Assembly: GCF_029105185.1 (NCBI RefSeq)
Contig: NZ_JAFMZK010000007.1
Span: 1-64,000, forward strand
DNA length: 64,000 nucleotides
DNA from: Aliiroseovarius sp. Z3
GTDB lineage: Bacteria > Pseudomonadota > Alphaproteobacteria > Rhodobacterales > Rhodobacteraceae
Reading direction: 5' to 3'
Under the pieces are notes generated by a model that ran no database searches, was not told the origin of the DNA, and saw nothing but the letters and a program-made list of their open reading frames with translations. Position 1 is the first letter of the stretch. Each line of letters opens with the position of its first letter. Shown here one piece after another: positions 40,392 to 50,866 of the stretch. Made by a program: the position numbers and the translations under genes.

Positions 40392-41563
40392 ATCGCTGCC
40401 CCCACATCCAACGCCTCGGCAAATCCTTCTGCCTCCGCAAACTCATCCCGGTCGCGTTGGGTGATCTCGTGCAGATCCTCGGCGTTCAGGATCTGCGTGA
40501 CTTCCGCAAAATGCGCGGCGATGGGCAGCGTGATCCACGCATGAGTCATCGCGCGATACCCAAGGAAAATCACAAAGTAGACAAAGACCAGAACAGGAGT
40601 GCCAGCGGCCAACATCATTTCTATCTGATCGGGATTTTCGATATCAAACCCCGCGCCACCGACCGCCGCCAAAAGGATTCCCATGGCGATAAGGGTCAAT
40701 CCCGTGAAGACCAGATAGATCAGAAACCAGCCCAGCGCGTAGATGCCGACAATTTTGCCGGGCCGGGGGAAGGTGCGAAACCGCATCGCGCCCAGTTCTT
40801 TCGTCTCGGTCATGCGTTTGAAACTGTCGGCGCGCCAATAGGCCAGCCCATAGACAAACCAAGGCACTGTCAGAACGAACGCCGCGATCCAAGCTGGGTT
40901 TTCAAACGCGGCAGTCATCCCCCCGGCGATCACAGACAGCCCAAGCGGATAGTAGATGTGCTTCATTGATCCAAACAGCATCCCGCGCCGCCCGCCCTGC
41001 ACGAAAACCTGATCACCGTAATAGGTGTGGCTGATCCTGTACTTCTCAAGCCAAAGCGTGGTCAGCGGCCAGGCCAGCCCCAGCGTCACAATGGCAAGCC
41101 CCCAGTGCACCATGGCGCGCCACGCATAGCCCCATGCGCCGGGTTCCAACCCAAACCGAATGCCCCGCCAGCGGGTGCGGGCCAGAATATACCGGCGGGC
41201 ACGATACTGGGCGAAAAACACGATGGGGGCGAGACCCACGAAGCTTAGAAGATAGGCCGCGACATTGCCATTGAGCAGCGCAAAGCTGACATACATCAAA
41301 AGCAGGTTCACGATCCCGATATAGAAGGCCATGAATACCACGGCGACAAGGAAGCCCAGCAGCTTTTCCAGCGGATCGCCCACATATTCCAGCGGTATCC
41401 CTCCGGGGCGGATGGCACTCCAGTAATAACGACGCAGGCGCGTCTTGGCCCAGAACCGATAGAACCCAAGGGTCAGTATGGTCAGAAGACCGGTTCGCAG
41501 CGCCAGACCAAGCATCGGGCCTTTGCGCCCAGAGTAAGTGATGTTCAGGCTGGCAGGCGGCAT
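40388..41563 (-). CDS. YjgN family (DUF898) membrane protein
   Basis: The 391-residue protein has repeated segments of the DUF898 type, each with a pattern such as TILTLGFYRFWAKTRLRRYY, and about eight membrane helices. Its role is unknown. It lies three bases after parC and overlaps the M48 gene, a pairing that points to an envelope quality-control function. Confidence 0.85.
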   Translation of the reverse strand: MPPASLNITYSGRKGPMLGLALRTGLLTILTLGFYRFWAKTRLRRYYWSAIRPGGIPLEYVGDPLEKLLGFLVAVVFMAFYIGIVNLLLMYVSFALLNGNVAAYLLSFVGLAPIVFFAQYRARRYILARTRWRGIRFGLEPGAWGYAWRAMVHWGLAIVTLGLAWPLTTLWLEKYRISHTYYGDQVFVQGGRRGMLFGSMKHIYYPLGLSVIAGGMTAAFENPAWIAAFVLTVPWFVYGLAYWRADSFKRMTETKELGAMRFRTFPRPGKIVGIYALGWFLIYLVFTGLTLIAMGILLAAVGGAGFDIENPDQIEMMLAAGTPVLVFVYFVIFLGYRAMTHAWITLPIAAHFAEVTQILNAEDLHEITQRDRDEFAEAEGFAEALDVGAAI

Positions 41564-41566
41564 CGG

Positions 41567-43900
41567 TCAGTCAAACTTGTTATCACGCGGGAAGCCATGC
41601 GGCGGTGCTTTGCCAACGCCTGCACGCTTGCCCAGCCACGGGGACATGTCCGGCTCGGTCCGGGTGCGGTCACCGGTGGCAGGCCATGACAAACCAACTT
41701 CCCAGTCGAAGGTCCTGAGGTCAGACAAACCGCCGTCCAGCTCAAGCACGCCCTGCTTGCCGCGCGCACTGTTGTATTTCTGAAGCCGCACACCTTTGCC
41801 CCGTGTCATCTCGTTAATCTCGGCCACCGGGAACACCAGCAGCTTGCGATTTTCCGACACGATCGCGACGTGATCGCCTTCGACCGGCTTGCAGACCTTG
41901 GCCCGCGCATCCCCCACGTTCAGCACCTGTTTGCCGTTCCTGGTCTGCGCCAGAACATCATCTTCACCGACGATAAACCCGTTCCCCTCGGTCGAAGCGA
42001 CCAGAAGGCGCCGCCCGGGCTGATGAATGAACAGGTCCACGATCTCGGCCTCGTTCGGCAGGTCGACCATAAGGCGCAAGGGTTCCCCCATGCCACGCCC
42101 ACCGGGCAGATTGGCTGCCGACAGGGTGAAGAACTTGCCGTTGGAATCGAACACCAGCAGTTTATCGGTGGTTTCGGCGTGGAAGATGAAGCGGGGTCCG
42201 TCACCGTCGCGGAATTTCAACTCGCGGGTCAGGTCGATATGGCCCGACATGGCGCGGATCCAACCCATTTGCGAACAAACGACCGTGATAGGTTCCTTCT
42301 CGATCATCGCTTCCAGCGGCACATCCTCGACCTCGCCCGCTTCGGCGAACTGGGTGCGGCGGGCGCCCCCTTCGTAGTCCTTTCCAAACTGCTTCTTGGT
42401 CTCTTTCAACTGCTCGGAAATACGCGCCCATTGCAGGGTGTCGCTGTCCAGCAGATCCTCAAGCCCAGCGCGCTCTTCCATCAACGCATCGCGTTCGCGC
42501 ACAAGCTCGATTTCTTCCAGACGCCGCAGGCTGCGCAAACGCATGTTCAGGATCGCATCAACCTGCACATCGGACAGCTCGCCCTCACCGGGGGCCGGAC
42601 TGACGTAATCCGCTTCACTCATCGCCCGAACGTGATCGCGGCCCCAATCCTCGCGCATCAGGGCGGCCTTGGGATCATCGTCATAGCGGATGATGTCGAT
42701 GACGCGATCAAGGTTCAGGAAAGCAACGATAAAGCCCTCGAGCACCTCAAGCCGGTGGTCGATCTTTTCCATCCGGTGACGCGAGCGGCGCAGAAGCACA
42801 TCGCGGCGGTGATCAAGAAAGGCGCGCAGCACCTCTTTCATCGAACATACTTTCGGCGTCACGCCGTCGATCAGCACGTTCATGTTCAGGCTGAACCGCG
42901 TTTCAAGGTCCGAGTTGCGGAACATAAGGTTCATCAGAAGCTCGGCATCCACGTTCTTGGATTTCGGTTCCAGCACGATGCGGATGTCATCGGCGCTTTC
43001 GTCGCGCACATCGGCCAGAATCGGGATCTTCTTGGTCTGGATCAACTCGGCGATCTTTTCGATCAGCTTGGACTTCTGAACCTGATACGGGATCTCGGTC
43101 ACGACGATCTGCCATTGACCGCGACCCAGATCCTCGACCTCCCATTTGCAGCGCAGCCGGAACGATCCGCGCCCGGTGCGATAGGCTTGTGCGATATTCT
43201 CACGCGGCTCGACAATCACCCCGCCGGTCGGAAAATCCGGGCCGGGCACATAGTTCAGAAGCGTGTCGTCACGCACGTCCGGCACCTTGATCATGTGCAG
43301 GCACGCGTCGATCAGTTCGGCAATGTTGTGCGGGGGGATGTTGGTGGCCATGCCCACAGCAATCCCCGACGCCCCGTTGGCCAGCAGATTCGGAAATTCG
43401 GCGGGCAGAACCACCGGTTCCGTCAGACGACCATCGTAATTGTCGCGGAAATCAACGGCGTTTTCGTCCAGCCCTTGCAACATCGCCTCGGCGACGAAGG
43501 TCATCCGCGCCTCGGTGTATCGGCTGGCGGCCGGGTTGTCCCCGTCGATATTGCCAAAGTTCCCCTGCCCGTCGACCAACGGATAGCGCACCGCGAAATC
43601 CTGCGCCAAACGCGCCATGGCGTCATAAATCGCCGCGTCACCATGGGGGTGGAAATCCCCCATCGTATCGCCGGAAATCTTCGCGGATTTCAGGAACTTG
43701 CCACCTGACGCCAGCTTCAGCCGCGACATCGCATAAAGAATGCGGCGGTGCACAGGTTTCAAACCATCGCGCGCGTCGGGCAAGGCCCGGTGCATGATGG
43801 TGGACAGGGCATAGGTCAGGTAGCGATCCCCAATCGCCCGGCGCAAAGGCTCGGATACGGAATGGGACTTTTTATTGCTGTCGTCGGTCAAATCGTTCAT
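41567..43900 (-). CDS. parC: DNA topoisomerase IV subunit A
   Basis: The 777-residue protein decatenates chromosomes together with ParE. The catalytic Tyr128 lies in [10 protein letters not shown], within the winged-helix domain, and a C-terminal beta-propeller follows. I call ParC rather than GyrA because the protein is shorter than GyrA and lacks a clear GyrA box. The quinolone-contact segment reads [17 protein letters not shown], with Ala89 where E. coli ParC has Ser80. It heads the parC-DUF898-M48 unit. Confidence 0.9.
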   Translation of the reverse strand: MNDLTDDSNKKSHSVSEPLRRAIGDRYLTYALSTIMHRALPDARDGLKPVHRRILYAMSRLKLASGGKFLKSAKISGDTMGDFHPHGDAAIYDAMARLAQDFAVRYPLVDGQGNFGNIDGDNPAASRYTEARMTFVAEAMLQGLDENAVDFRDNYDGRLTEPVVLPAEFPNLLANGASGIAVGMATNIPPHNIAELIDACLHMIKVPDVRDDTLLNYVPGPDFPTGGVIVEPRENIAQAYRTGRGSFRLRCKWEVEDLGRGQWQIVVTEIPYQVQKSKLIEKIAELIQTKKIPILADVRDESADDIRIVLEPKSKNVDAELLMNLMFRNSDLETRFSLNMNVLIDGVTPKVCSMKEVLRAFLDHRRDVLLRRSRHRMEKIDHRLEVLEGFIVAFLNLDRVIDIIRYDDDPKAALMREDWGRDHVRAMSEADYVSPAPGEGELSDVQVDAILNMRLRSLRRLEEIELVRERDALMEERAGLEDLLDSDTLQWARISEQLKETKKQFGKDYEGGARRTQFAEAGEVEDVPLEAMIEKEPITVVCSQMGWIRAMSGHIDLTRELKFRDGDGPRFIFHAETTDKLLVFDSNGKFFTLSAANLPGGRGMGEPLRLMVDLPNEAEIVDLFIHQPGRRLLVASTEGNGFIVGEDDVLAQTRNGKQVLNVGDARAKVCKPVEGDHVAIVSENRKLLVFPVAEINEMTRGKGVRLQKYNSARGKQGVLELDGGLSDLRTFDWEVGLSWPATGDRTRTEPDMSPWLGKRAGVGKAPPHGFPRDNKFD

Positions 43901-44110
43901 AATTGTTGTGTATCGAGTGCTGTGGGAAGGGTAAAGCTACCGTGGGAAAGGATGTCGATCTTTCCCCTGAAATTTTTATGACGCGGTGTTCATTTTAACA
44001 CCAACAAAACAAGCTTCTGTTTCAATCCTGCCGATGGGGGTCGGCGTTAGGAAGTCGAACAGAAGAATAAAAAAACCTCGTTAAGAGTAGATGGTTAAAA
44101 GGGGAAAATT

Positions 44111-44704
44111 GTGGGAATTATTAAACTAAGCTGCCTGACGATCGGGGTGCTTGGCGTCGCGATGGTCCATTTCGGGCGGGATAGCGATCTGCCGGTTGAC
44201 CGTATCGGGCGCGAGCCAACCATTGCGCAGGACACGATTGTGCCGGTATCTGCATCACCTGATCTGGGGATTTCAGCCTCACCCGAAACCGCAGAAGGCG
44301 AGGTTATCGCGACAGCAAATGCAGCACCGACGGTCACGGAACCGGCCAAGGCCACACCTGCACGATTGATGGCCGTACCCGTCACGGATGCTGGTGCTCA
44401 GGCGCCGCAATCGCCAGCAGAGCTGGCAGAAGCGGCAGCCCGGAAGATGGCGTCCAAAATCGCCAAACCGACACCTGCGACCGCAAACCTGACCACCGAC
44501 GCATTTCCAACCGTCTTCGTCAGCGGTACAACCGTAAACATGCGCGCAGGACCGTCGACCAGCCACGGCGTTGTCGCCAAGCTTACCCGCGGGACCGAGG
44601 TTTACAATATGGGCACGACCGACAGCGGTTGGAGCCAGATCAAAGTGGTCGACACCGGCGAACGCGGCTTCATGGCGTCGAAATTCCTGACGTCGCAGCT
44701 TTGA
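44111..44704 (+). CDS. Exported SH3-domain protein
   Basis: The 197-residue product starts with GTG and has AAGGGG seven bases upstream. A hydrophobic N-terminus (LSCLTIGVLGVAMVHF) anchors or exports it. A low-complexity Ala/Thr/Pro region follows, then a C-terminal bacterial SH3 domain (TTVNMRAGPSTSHGVVAKLT to GERGFMASKFL). Such domains often bind cell-wall peptides. A terminator follows at 44732. Confidence 0.85.
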   Translation: MGIIKLSCLTIGVLGVAMVHFGRDSDLPVDRIGREPTIAQDTIVPVSASPDLGISASPETAEGEVIATANAAPTVTEPAKATPARLMAVPVTDAGAQAPQSPAELAEAAARKMASKIAKPTPATANLTTDAFPTVFVSGTTVNMRAGPSTSHGVVAKLTRGTEVYNMGTTDSGWSQIKVVDTGERGFMASKFLTSQL

Positions 44705-44731
44705 CAAAAGATGAATGAGCCAAGATGGGCT

Positions 44732-44768
44732 CAACGGCGCGGCCGATTGTCGGCCCGCGTCGTTTTTT
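44732..44768 (+). terminator. Terminator after the SH3-domain gene
   Basis: ACGGCGCGGCCGA and TCGGCCCGCGTCGT pair with one bulge around TTG and are followed by TTTTTT. It lies 28 bp after the stop codon. Confidence 0.85.
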
Positions 44769-44826
44769 ATTGACCCCGCCCCGCTCTGCCGACTTAGTGC
44801 TGCCTGCGCAGAACAGGGATCACCGC

Positions 44827-45663
44827 ATGACCACCAACGGAAAATCCATTCTGATCACCGGCTGTTCGTCCGGTATCGGCTATGACGCAGCGCAAACATT
44901 GGCCAAGCGCGGCTGGAGGGTTTTCGCCACGTGTCGAAAACAGGCTGACTGCGAACGCCTCCGTTCCGAAGGTTTTGAAAGTTTCCTGCTTGATCACGCG
45001 GACGAGGCAAGCATGGATGCTGCCATCGCTGAGGCCACCAATCGCACCGGCGGCACGCTGGACGCGCTGTTCAACAACGGAGCCTTCGCGATCCCCGGCG
45101 CAGTCGAAGACCTTCCCACCGATGCGCTACGGTACATTTTCGAGACGAACCTGTTTGGCTACCACCATCTGTCACGCCTTGCCCTGCCGATCATGCGGGC
45201 GCAGGGTCACGGTCGGATCATCAACAATTCCTCGGTTCTGGGGTTTGCCGCCATGCCGTGGCGCGGCGCTTATGTTGCGTCAAAGTTTGCGCTGGAAGGC
45301 CTGACCGACACCTTGCGGCTTGAGATGCGCGGCACACCCATCAAGGTTGTCCTGATCCAGCCCGGCCCGATCACCACGAAAATCCGCCAGAACGCACAAC
45401 CGCATTTCGAACGTTGGATCGACTGGGAAAACAGCCCACGTGCTGGCCTGTATCGCAAGTTGCGCGAGCGTCTGTATGACGACAGCGGCACACCAGACCG
45501 GTTCGAACTGCCCCCCTCGGCCGTCACCGACAAACTGATCCATGCGCTGGAAAGCCCCAAGCCAAAACCGCGCTACTACGTCACCACCGCGACCCGCATC
45601 GCAGGGATCGCCCGGCGCGTTCTGTCAACCCGGATGGGGGACCGCCTGACGCCCAATGGCTGA
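44827..45663 (+). CDS. Short-chain dehydrogenase/reductase
   Basis: The 278-residue NAD(P)-dependent oxidoreductase has the cofactor site ILITGCSSGIG at the N-terminus, catalytic Ser in INNSSVLGFAA, and Tyr/Lys in YVASKFALEG. It begins MTTNGKSILITGC, and upstream in-frame codons overlap the terminator. The classic SDR motifs are certain, but the substrate is not. Confidence 0.9.
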   Translation: MTTNGKSILITGCSSGIGYDAAQTLAKRGWRVFATCRKQADCERLRSEGFESFLLDHADEASMDAAIAEATNRTGGTLDALFNNGAFAIPGAVEDLPTDALRYIFETNLFGYHHLSRLALPIMRAQGHGRIINNSSVLGFAAMPWRGAYVASKFALEGLTDTLRLEMRGTPIKVVLIQPGPITTKIRQNAQPHFERWIDWENSPRAGLYRKLRERLYDDSGTPDRFELPPSAVTDKLIHALESPKPKPRYYVTTATRIAGIARRVLSTRMGDRLTPNG

Positions 45664-45736
45664 ACGCGGCCGATTACCCCTCGCCTTTTTGCCCTTGCAG
45701 GTCTATCTCATCAGGGACTGAAGCCGAGGATTTTCC

Positions 45737-45943
45737 ATGTTCGACGACCCATTATTCGTACTTGTCGCGGTTGCCTGCGGTGCCGTGGTTATCATTCTGA
45801 TGCTTGGCATCGGATCGTTTGGCATCGGCGGAGACACCTCGCGGAAATATTCCAACAAGATGATGCGGTGGCGCGTCGCGGCGCAGGCCATTGCCATCGC
45901 GCTGATCCTTCTTTTTGTCTGGCTGCGCGGAGGTGCTGGCTGA
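45737..45943 (+). CDS. Twin-TM HIG1-domain protein
   Basis: The 68-residue product has two membrane helices around NKMMRWRVAAQAIAIAL, the HIG1-type signature. HIG1 proteins in alphaproteobacteria and mitochondria associate with respiratory complexes. The stop codon overlaps the next gene's ATG (TGATG), so translation is coupled to the adenosyltransferase. Confidence 0.82.
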   Translation: MFDDPLFVLVAVACGAVVIILMLGIGSFGIGGDTSRKYSNKMMRWRVAAQAIAIALILLFVWLRGGAG

Positions 45944-46515
45944 TGGTTGTTCTGAACAAGATTTACACCCGCACAGGGGACAAGGGCGAAACCGCATTGG
46001 GCGACGGGTCGCGTGTCGCCAAGCATTCGCCCCGCGTTGATGCTTATGGCACCGTGGATGAAACCAACGCGACCATCGGGCTGGCCAGACTTCATGCCGA
46101 GGGGGACGTCGACGCCGCCCTTGCACGCATTCAGAACGACCTGTTTGATCTTGGCGCCGATCTTTGCCGCCCCGAAATGGCAAAGGATGCCGAGGCCGAA
46201 TATCCCCCGCTGCGCATGGCGCAGGAACAGGTCGACCGGCTGGAGGCCGAGATCGATGCGATGAACAAGGCGTTGGAGCCGCTTCGCAGTTTCATCCTGC
46301 CCGGCGGGTCCGCGCTTGCCGCCCATCTGCACCTGTCGCGCACCGTCAGTCGCAGGGCCGAACGCCTGGCCACCGAACTGGCCGCACAGGAGGATGTGAA
46401 CCCAGCCGCGATCAAATACCTGAACCGCCTGTCGGACTGGTGCTTTGTTGCCGCCCGCATCGCCAATGATGACGGCAAATCAGACGTGCTCTGGGTGCCG
46501 GGGGCGAACCGCTAG
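45943..46515 (+). CDS. PduO-type cob(I)alamin adenosyltransferase
   Basis: The 190-residue enzyme transfers adenosyl from ATP to cob(I)alamin. The ATP site YTRTGDKGETALGDG is at the N-terminus, and LPGGSALAAHLHLSRTVSRR and YLNRLSDWCFVAAR are the helical signatures. It is coupled to the HIG1-domain gene. The product, adenosylcobalamin, is needed by the mutases of the ethylmalonyl-CoA pathway, which fits the other genes in this half. Confidence 0.92.
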   Translation: MVVLNKIYTRTGDKGETALGDGSRVAKHSPRVDAYGTVDETNATIGLARLHAEGDVDAALARIQNDLFDLGADLCRPEMAKDAEAEYPPLRMAQEQVDRLEAEIDAMNKALEPLRSFILPGGSALAAHLHLSRTVSRRAERLATELAAQEDVNPAAIKYLNRLSDWCFVAARIANDDGKSDVLWVPGANR

Positions 46516-46531
46516 ATTGAAGCACAGCCCG

Positions 46532-47005
46532 TCACTGAACCGGAACCCAGATTTCATAGGCCATGATATCCGCGCTGTTGCGTGGATCATCGGGATAGCG
46601 TTCAAAACAAGCGCCATCGCGTTCGTGCAACCCTTTGGCAGGCAAATCCTTGGCGAAAACACGGTCGAAAATCCGCGGCAGCTCGCTTACTGGACCAAAG
46701 GCCCGGCGCACGGCATATCGCCCTTGCGACAAATCTACGTAACACAGCTCTGGCGCCAATGTCGCAGACCGGTCTGACACTTCCAGACCGACGGCATAGC
46801 GAAATGTGCCTGCGGCATCGGCGTCGAACGACACACCATACATTACGCCCGCGACACTGTTTTCGATCTGGTGGTCTGCCTGGAAAAACGCCCGCCATTG
46901 ATCCGGAATGGCCGTTCGGGATTGCATGTCGTAAGTTTTCGTAGTGCCCGCTATCGTCCGCGCGGGCGCATCAATGACCTCCAGTGGTTCTGTCTCTGTC
47001 TGCAT
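46532..47005 (-). CDS. GyrI-like small-molecule-binding protein
   Basis: The 157-residue product matches the GyrI/AraC effector-binding fold, with the beta strands around APARTIAGTTKTYDM, FRYAVGLEVSD and CYVDLSQGRYAVRRAFGPVS and the end DIMAYEIWVPVQ. No DNA-binding domain is attached. It is convergent with the adenosyltransferase gene. The ligand is unknown. Confidence 0.8.
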   Translation of the reverse strand: MQTETEPLEVIDAPARTIAGTTKTYDMQSRTAIPDQWRAFFQADHQIENSVAGVMYGVSFDADAAGTFRYAVGLEVSDRSATLAPELCYVDLSQGRYAVRRAFGPVSELPRIFDRVFAKDLPAKGLHERDGACFERYPDDPRNSADIMAYEIWVPVQ

Positions 47006-47033
47006 TTCAAATACTCCTTACCGATTCCCGAAC

Positions 47034-47063
47034 ACTATGCACGCCGCTCCCGTGTCGGTGCAA
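47034..47063 (-). promoter_or_regulatory. Candidate promoter of the GyrI-like gene
   Basis: On the minus strand TTGCAC, an 18-base spacer and CATAGT lie about 30 bases upstream of the ATG. Matches are four of six in each hexamer. Confidence 0.4.
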
Positions 47064-47243
47064 AAGTCCCCAATCGCCGCTTGGCAGAAACATTCTCGTA
47101 ACGAATCCCCGTCAAAAGCAAAAAACGCGGCGTCCTTTGGACAGAACGTGACGATTTTACGCTGTTTTCAGCGTCTCCGACCCGGTAAACGGGTGGGGAA
47201 CTGAGACCGCCCCAACCGGGGCCTAATTGGGAGAGACACGCCA

Positions 47244-48002
47244 ATGAAGGTGCTTGTGCCTGTGAAGCGCGTGATCGACTATAACGTGAAGGTTCGTGTG
47301 AAAGCGGACGGAACGGGTGTCGATCTTGCAAACGTGAAAATGTCGATGAACCCCTTTGACGAGATTGCCGTCGAAGAGGCCATCCGCCTGAAGGAAGCCG
47401 GCAAGGCGGAGGAAATCGTCGTCGTATCAATCGGCGTGAAGCAAGCTCAGGAAACCCTGCGCACGGCGCTGGCGATGGGGGCCGACCGTGCCATTCTGGT
47501 GGTCGCTGCCGACGATGTTCACGACGACATCGAACCGCTGGCCGTTGCAAAGATTCTGGCGAAAGTCGTGGAAGAAGAGCAGCCGAACCTTGTTCTGGCG
47601 GGCAAGCAAGCCATCGACAACGACATGAACGCCACCGGCCAGATGCTGTCGGCCCTGCTGGGCTGGTCGCAAGGCACCTTCGCTTCCGAGCTGGACATTG
47701 ACGGCGACAAGGCTGTTGTGACCCGCGAAGTGGACGGCGGCCTTCAGACCATCAAAGTGTCGATGCCGACCATCGTCACCGTTGACCTGCGATTGAACGA
47801 GCCGCGCTATGCGTCGCTGCCGAACATCATGAAAGCCAAGAAAAAGCCGCTGGATGAAAAGACCGCTGCGGATTACGGCGTTGACGTGACCCCGCGCCTT
47901 GAGATCGTTTCAACCACCGAACCTGCAGCCCGTGCTGCTGGCATCATCGTTGGTTCCGTGGACGAGCTGGTAGAGAAACTTAAAGAAGCGGGGGCTGTAT
48001 AA
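47244..48002 (+). CDS. etfB: Electron transfer flavoprotein subunit beta
   Basis: The 252-residue subunit binds AMP and shuttles electrons from acyl-CoA dehydrogenases to ETF-ubiquinone oxidoreductase. It begins [20 protein letters not shown] and has [20 protein letters not shown], the segment recognised by partner dehydrogenases. The stop overlaps the etfA ATG by one base. Confidence 0.97.
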   Translation: MKVLVPVKRVIDYNVKVRVKADGTGVDLANVKMSMNPFDEIAVEEAIRLKEAGKAEEIVVVSIGVKQAQETLRTALAMGADRAILVVAADDVHDDIEPLAVAKILAKVVEEEQPNLVLAGKQAIDNDMNATGQMLSALLGWSQGTFASELDIDGDKAVVTREVDGGLQTIKVSMPTIVTVDLRLNEPRYASLPNIMKAKKKPLDEKTAADYGVDVTPRLEIVSTTEPAARAAGIIVGSVDELVEKLKEAGAV

Positions 48003-48928
48003 TGGCTGTTCTTCTTCTCGCAGAAGTCAACAATGGCGAACTGGCGATGGACGCCACCGCCAAGGCTGTCACCGCCGCCAAGGCATTGGGTGACGTGACC
48101 ATTCTGGCCGCTGGCGCATCTGCCGCCGCTGCTGGCGACGCTGCTGCCAAGATCGACGGCGTGTCGAAGGTGCTGGTTGCCGAAGACGCATCGCTGGGTC
48201 ACCGCCTGGCCGAATCGACCGCAGCCCTGATCGTTTCGCTGGCTGGCGATTACGAGCACATCGTGGCCCCCGCCACCACCGACGCCAAGAACGTGATGCC
48301 CCGCGTGGCTGCGCTTCTGGACGTTATGGTGATCTCGGACGCATCCGGCGTTGTTGACGGCAATACATTTGAACGCCCGATCTATGCCGGTAACGCCGTG
48401 CAGACTGTGAAGTCGTCAGATGCCAAGAAGGTCATCACCTTCCGCACATCGACTTTTGATGCGGCTGGCGAAGGCGGGTCCGCATCTGTCGAAACCGTGT
48501 CGGCTGCCGCCAACCCAGGCCTGTCGGAATGGGTCGAAGACAAGGTTGCCGAAAGCGACCGGCCCGAGCTGACCTCGGCTGGCGTTGTCGTATCCGGCGG
48601 TCGCGGTGTTGGGTCGGAAGACGACTTCGCCCTGATCGAGAAACTGGCCGACAAGCTGGGTGCCGCCGTTGGCGCATCCCGCGCAGCCGTCGACTCGGGC
48701 TATGCCCCGAACGATTGGCAGGTGGGTCAGACCGGCAAGGTCGTCGCCCCCGATCTTTACATCGCCGTCGGCATTTCGGGCGCCATCCAGCACTTGGCTG
48801 GCATGAAGGACTCGAAGATCATCGTTGCGATCAACAAGGACGAAGAAGCCCCGATCTTCCAGGTTGCCGACTTCGGACTGGTTGCCGACCTCTTCGACGC
48901 CGTCCCGGCCCTGACCGAAAAACTCTGA
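48002..48928 (+). CDS. etfA: Electron transfer flavoprotein subunit alpha
   Basis: The 308-residue subunit carries FAD. The C-terminal FAD site is clear in [12 protein letters not shown] and [20 protein letters not shown]. It is translationally coupled to etfB and ends at a strong terminator. Confidence 0.97.
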   Translation: MAVLLLAEVNNGELAMDATAKAVTAAKALGDVTILAAGASAAAAGDAAAKIDGVSKVLVAEDASLGHRLAESTAALIVSLAGDYEHIVAPATTDAKNVMPRVAALLDVMVISDASGVVDGNTFERPIYAGNAVQTVKSSDAKKVITFRTSTFDAAGEGGSASVETVSAAANPGLSEWVEDKVAESDRPELTSAGVVVSGGRGVGSEDDFALIEKLADKLGAAVGASRAAVDSGYAPNDWQVGQTGKVVAPDLYIAVGISGAIQHLAGMKDSKIIVAINKDEEAPIFQVADFGLVADLFDAVPALTEKL

Positions 48929-48951
48929 CGTCGAAACGATCTGAATTGATC

Positions 48952-48978
48952 AAGGCCCGCTGTTTCAGCGGGCCTTTT
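48952..48978 (+). terminator. Rho-independent terminator after etfA
   Basis: AAGGCCCGCTG and CAGCGGGCCTT form an 11-base stem with loop TTT and are followed by TT. It starts 23 bp after the etfA stop and can also serve the convergent DUF6473 gene. Confidence 0.9.
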
Positions 48979-48988
48979 CATTGACCGC

Positions 48989-49817
48989 TTACCGAAGCCG
49001 ATCAATGGCGTCATGCAGGGCGCGGCTGGTCTTGCGGTGGGCGATCGAGCCAAGCATGCCACGCGTAGCTGGTTCATCCATGTCTGCAAAGATCAATTCA
49101 CGACGCCCATCCTTCTGCTGCTGGCGAGAAATTGCGACCTCGACAACATCAGCAACGAACGGTGCGATGGCTTGCACCATTTCCTGATCGACGAACAGAG
49201 GGTCGGATCCATTGATGCCATCCCGCGCACCGTCGCTGATCGGATGATCGGCCAGCCACAAGCAAGACAACCTCACAGTCCAATTTCGCGATCAGCAATT
49301 TCATCCTCGCAACCCACGCCACGCGCAGTTCGTCCACGACCTTGGCGAACCGGTCAACCGAGACATCGTGCAGCGCGGTGAGCAGATGACGGGTAAAGTT
49401 GAACTCGGTCAAATCGACGTCGTCATAAAGGTCTTTCAACAGGTTCGAGCCACGCAGAAACCTGTCATTGCGCCGCGGATGCACCGAATAGAACCTGTTG
49501 GACATGTTGTGCGCGCCGGGCACTTGCAGCACGGTAACCTTCGCGCGATTGCTCAGCGTCAGAAGCCCGTGATCGTGCAGAAACGCATCCACACCTGCAT
49601 TCTGGCAGCCAAAATTCGCAACCTGCATTCCAAGCTCCAGCTGTAGCAATTCCGGATACGGATGCGCGTGGTATTTGCCAAAGGTCTCTGTGCCGCCCAA
49701 CACCGCGACATATGGCGCGGTCAGCTTCTTCTTCGGTCCGCGAAACAGGATTTTTGACGTTCCGTACCTGCACAACTGATAGTTCAACGGGCCCTTGCCC
49801 AAAGTATCGTAAGCCAT
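48989..49817 (-). pseudogene. DUF6473-family gene broken by a one-base frameshift
   Basis: The reading frame begins MAYDTLGKGPLNYQLCRYGT, with GGAGTGGG just upstream, and runs to about residue 186 (KLDCEVVLLV). The matching C-terminal part continues in another frame as LWLADHPISDGARDGINGSD and ends at 48989. Removing one T at 49260-49261 restores VVLLWLADHP, the sequence I recall for this Roseobacter family. The protein family has no known function. The change could be a true mutation or a sequencing error. Confidence 0.75.
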
Positions 49818-49922
49818 TCCACCCACTCCAACAATTTTCACCCGGGACGATGATTCGCATGAACTGGTTTTCATTTGGCTAACCCTCAAATGCAGCAAAT
49901 TTTCTTAGGCCGTGCTTAACCC

Positions 49923-49950
49923 TTGCACCCCTGCCGCGCTGCCGCATACT
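49923..49950 (+). promoter_or_regulatory. Candidate promoter of the hydroxyacyl-CoA dehydrogenase gene
   Basis: TTGCAC, a 16-base spacer and CATACT lie about 28 bases upstream of the ATG. It uses hexamers close to those upstream of the GyrI-like gene. Confidence 0.4.
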
Positions 49951-49977
49951 CTGTCGCAAGACAATGAAAGGGATCAG

Positions 49978-50853
49978 ATGAGCATCGAGACGATAGGCAT
50001 TGTAGGTGCCGGGCAAATGGGCAACGGTATCGCGCACGTGATGGCTCTGGCCGGTTACGAAGTGCGCCTGAATGATATCAGTCAGGACAGTCTGGACGCC
50101 GCCATGGCGCGCATTGCAAAGAATATGGAACGGCAGGTCGCCCGCGAAACAATCACGTCTGCGGAGCGCGACACGGCGTTGGGTCTGATCTCAACCACGT
50201 TGAAGCTGCCAGATATTGGTGCAACCGATCTGATCATCGAAGCTGCGACTGAAAATGAAGCCCTGAAAAAGAAAATCTTCGACGGGCTGCTGCCGCATCT
50301 GAAACCTGACACGATCCTGACCTCCAACACGTCGTCAATCTCGATCACGCGGCTGGCCAGCGGCACGGACCGTCCAGAGCGATTCATGGGGTTTCACTTC
50401 ATGAACCCGGTTCCGGTGATGCAGCTTGTAGAACTGATCCGGGGCATTGCAACGGATCAGGAAACCTTCAAAACATGCCATGATGTCGTGGACCGACTTG
50501 GCAAAACGGCCGCAAGTGCGGAAGACTTTCCCGCCTTCATCGTCAATCGCATCCTGATGCCGATGATCAACGAGGCCGTATACACGCTTTACGAAGGTGT
50601 CGGGTCGGTGCAAAGCATCGACACCTCGTTGAAGCTGGGCGCGAACCACCCAATGGGCCCGCTTGAGCTGGCGGATTTCATCGGGCTGGACACCTGCCTT
50701 GCGATCATGAACGTGCTGCATGACGGGTTGGCGGATACGAAATACCGCCCCTGCCCGCTTTTGACCAAATATGTCGAAGCCGGTTGGCTTGGTCGGAAAT
50801 CCAAACGCGGATTTTATGACTATCGTGGTGACACGCCCGTTCCCACGCGGTGA
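49978..50853 (+). CDS. hbd: 3-hydroxybutyryl-CoA dehydrogenase
   Basis: The 291-residue NAD-dependent enzyme interconverts acetoacetyl-CoA and 3-hydroxybutyryl-CoA. The Rossmann motif GIVGAGQMGNGIAHVMALAG is at the N-terminus, the catalytic His lies in FMGFHFMNPVPVMQLVEL, and the C-terminal domain has ANHPMGPLELADFIGLD. AGGGATC is a good ribosome binding site for the ATG at 49978. It is a stand-alone dehydrogenase and not the fused multifunctional form. Confidence 0.92.
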   Translation: MSIETIGIVGAGQMGNGIAHVMALAGYEVRLNDISQDSLDAAMARIAKNMERQVARETITSAERDTALGLISTTLKLPDIGATDLIIEAATENEALKKKIFDGLLPHLKPDTILTSNTSSISITRLASGTDRPERFMGFHFMNPVPVMQLVELIRGIATDQETFKTCHDVVDRLGKTAASAEDFPAFIVNRILMPMINEAVYTLYEGVGSVQSIDTSLKLGANHPMGPLELADFIGLDTCLAIMNVLHDGLADTKYRPCPLLTKYVEAGWLGRKSKRGFYDYRGDTPVPTR

Positions 50854-50866
50854 CGGTGACCCGCCG

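Noticed and set aside
47006-47243. Cobalamin riboswitch near the adenosyltransferase
   Set aside because: No B12-box-like conserved core is visible in any leader of the window.
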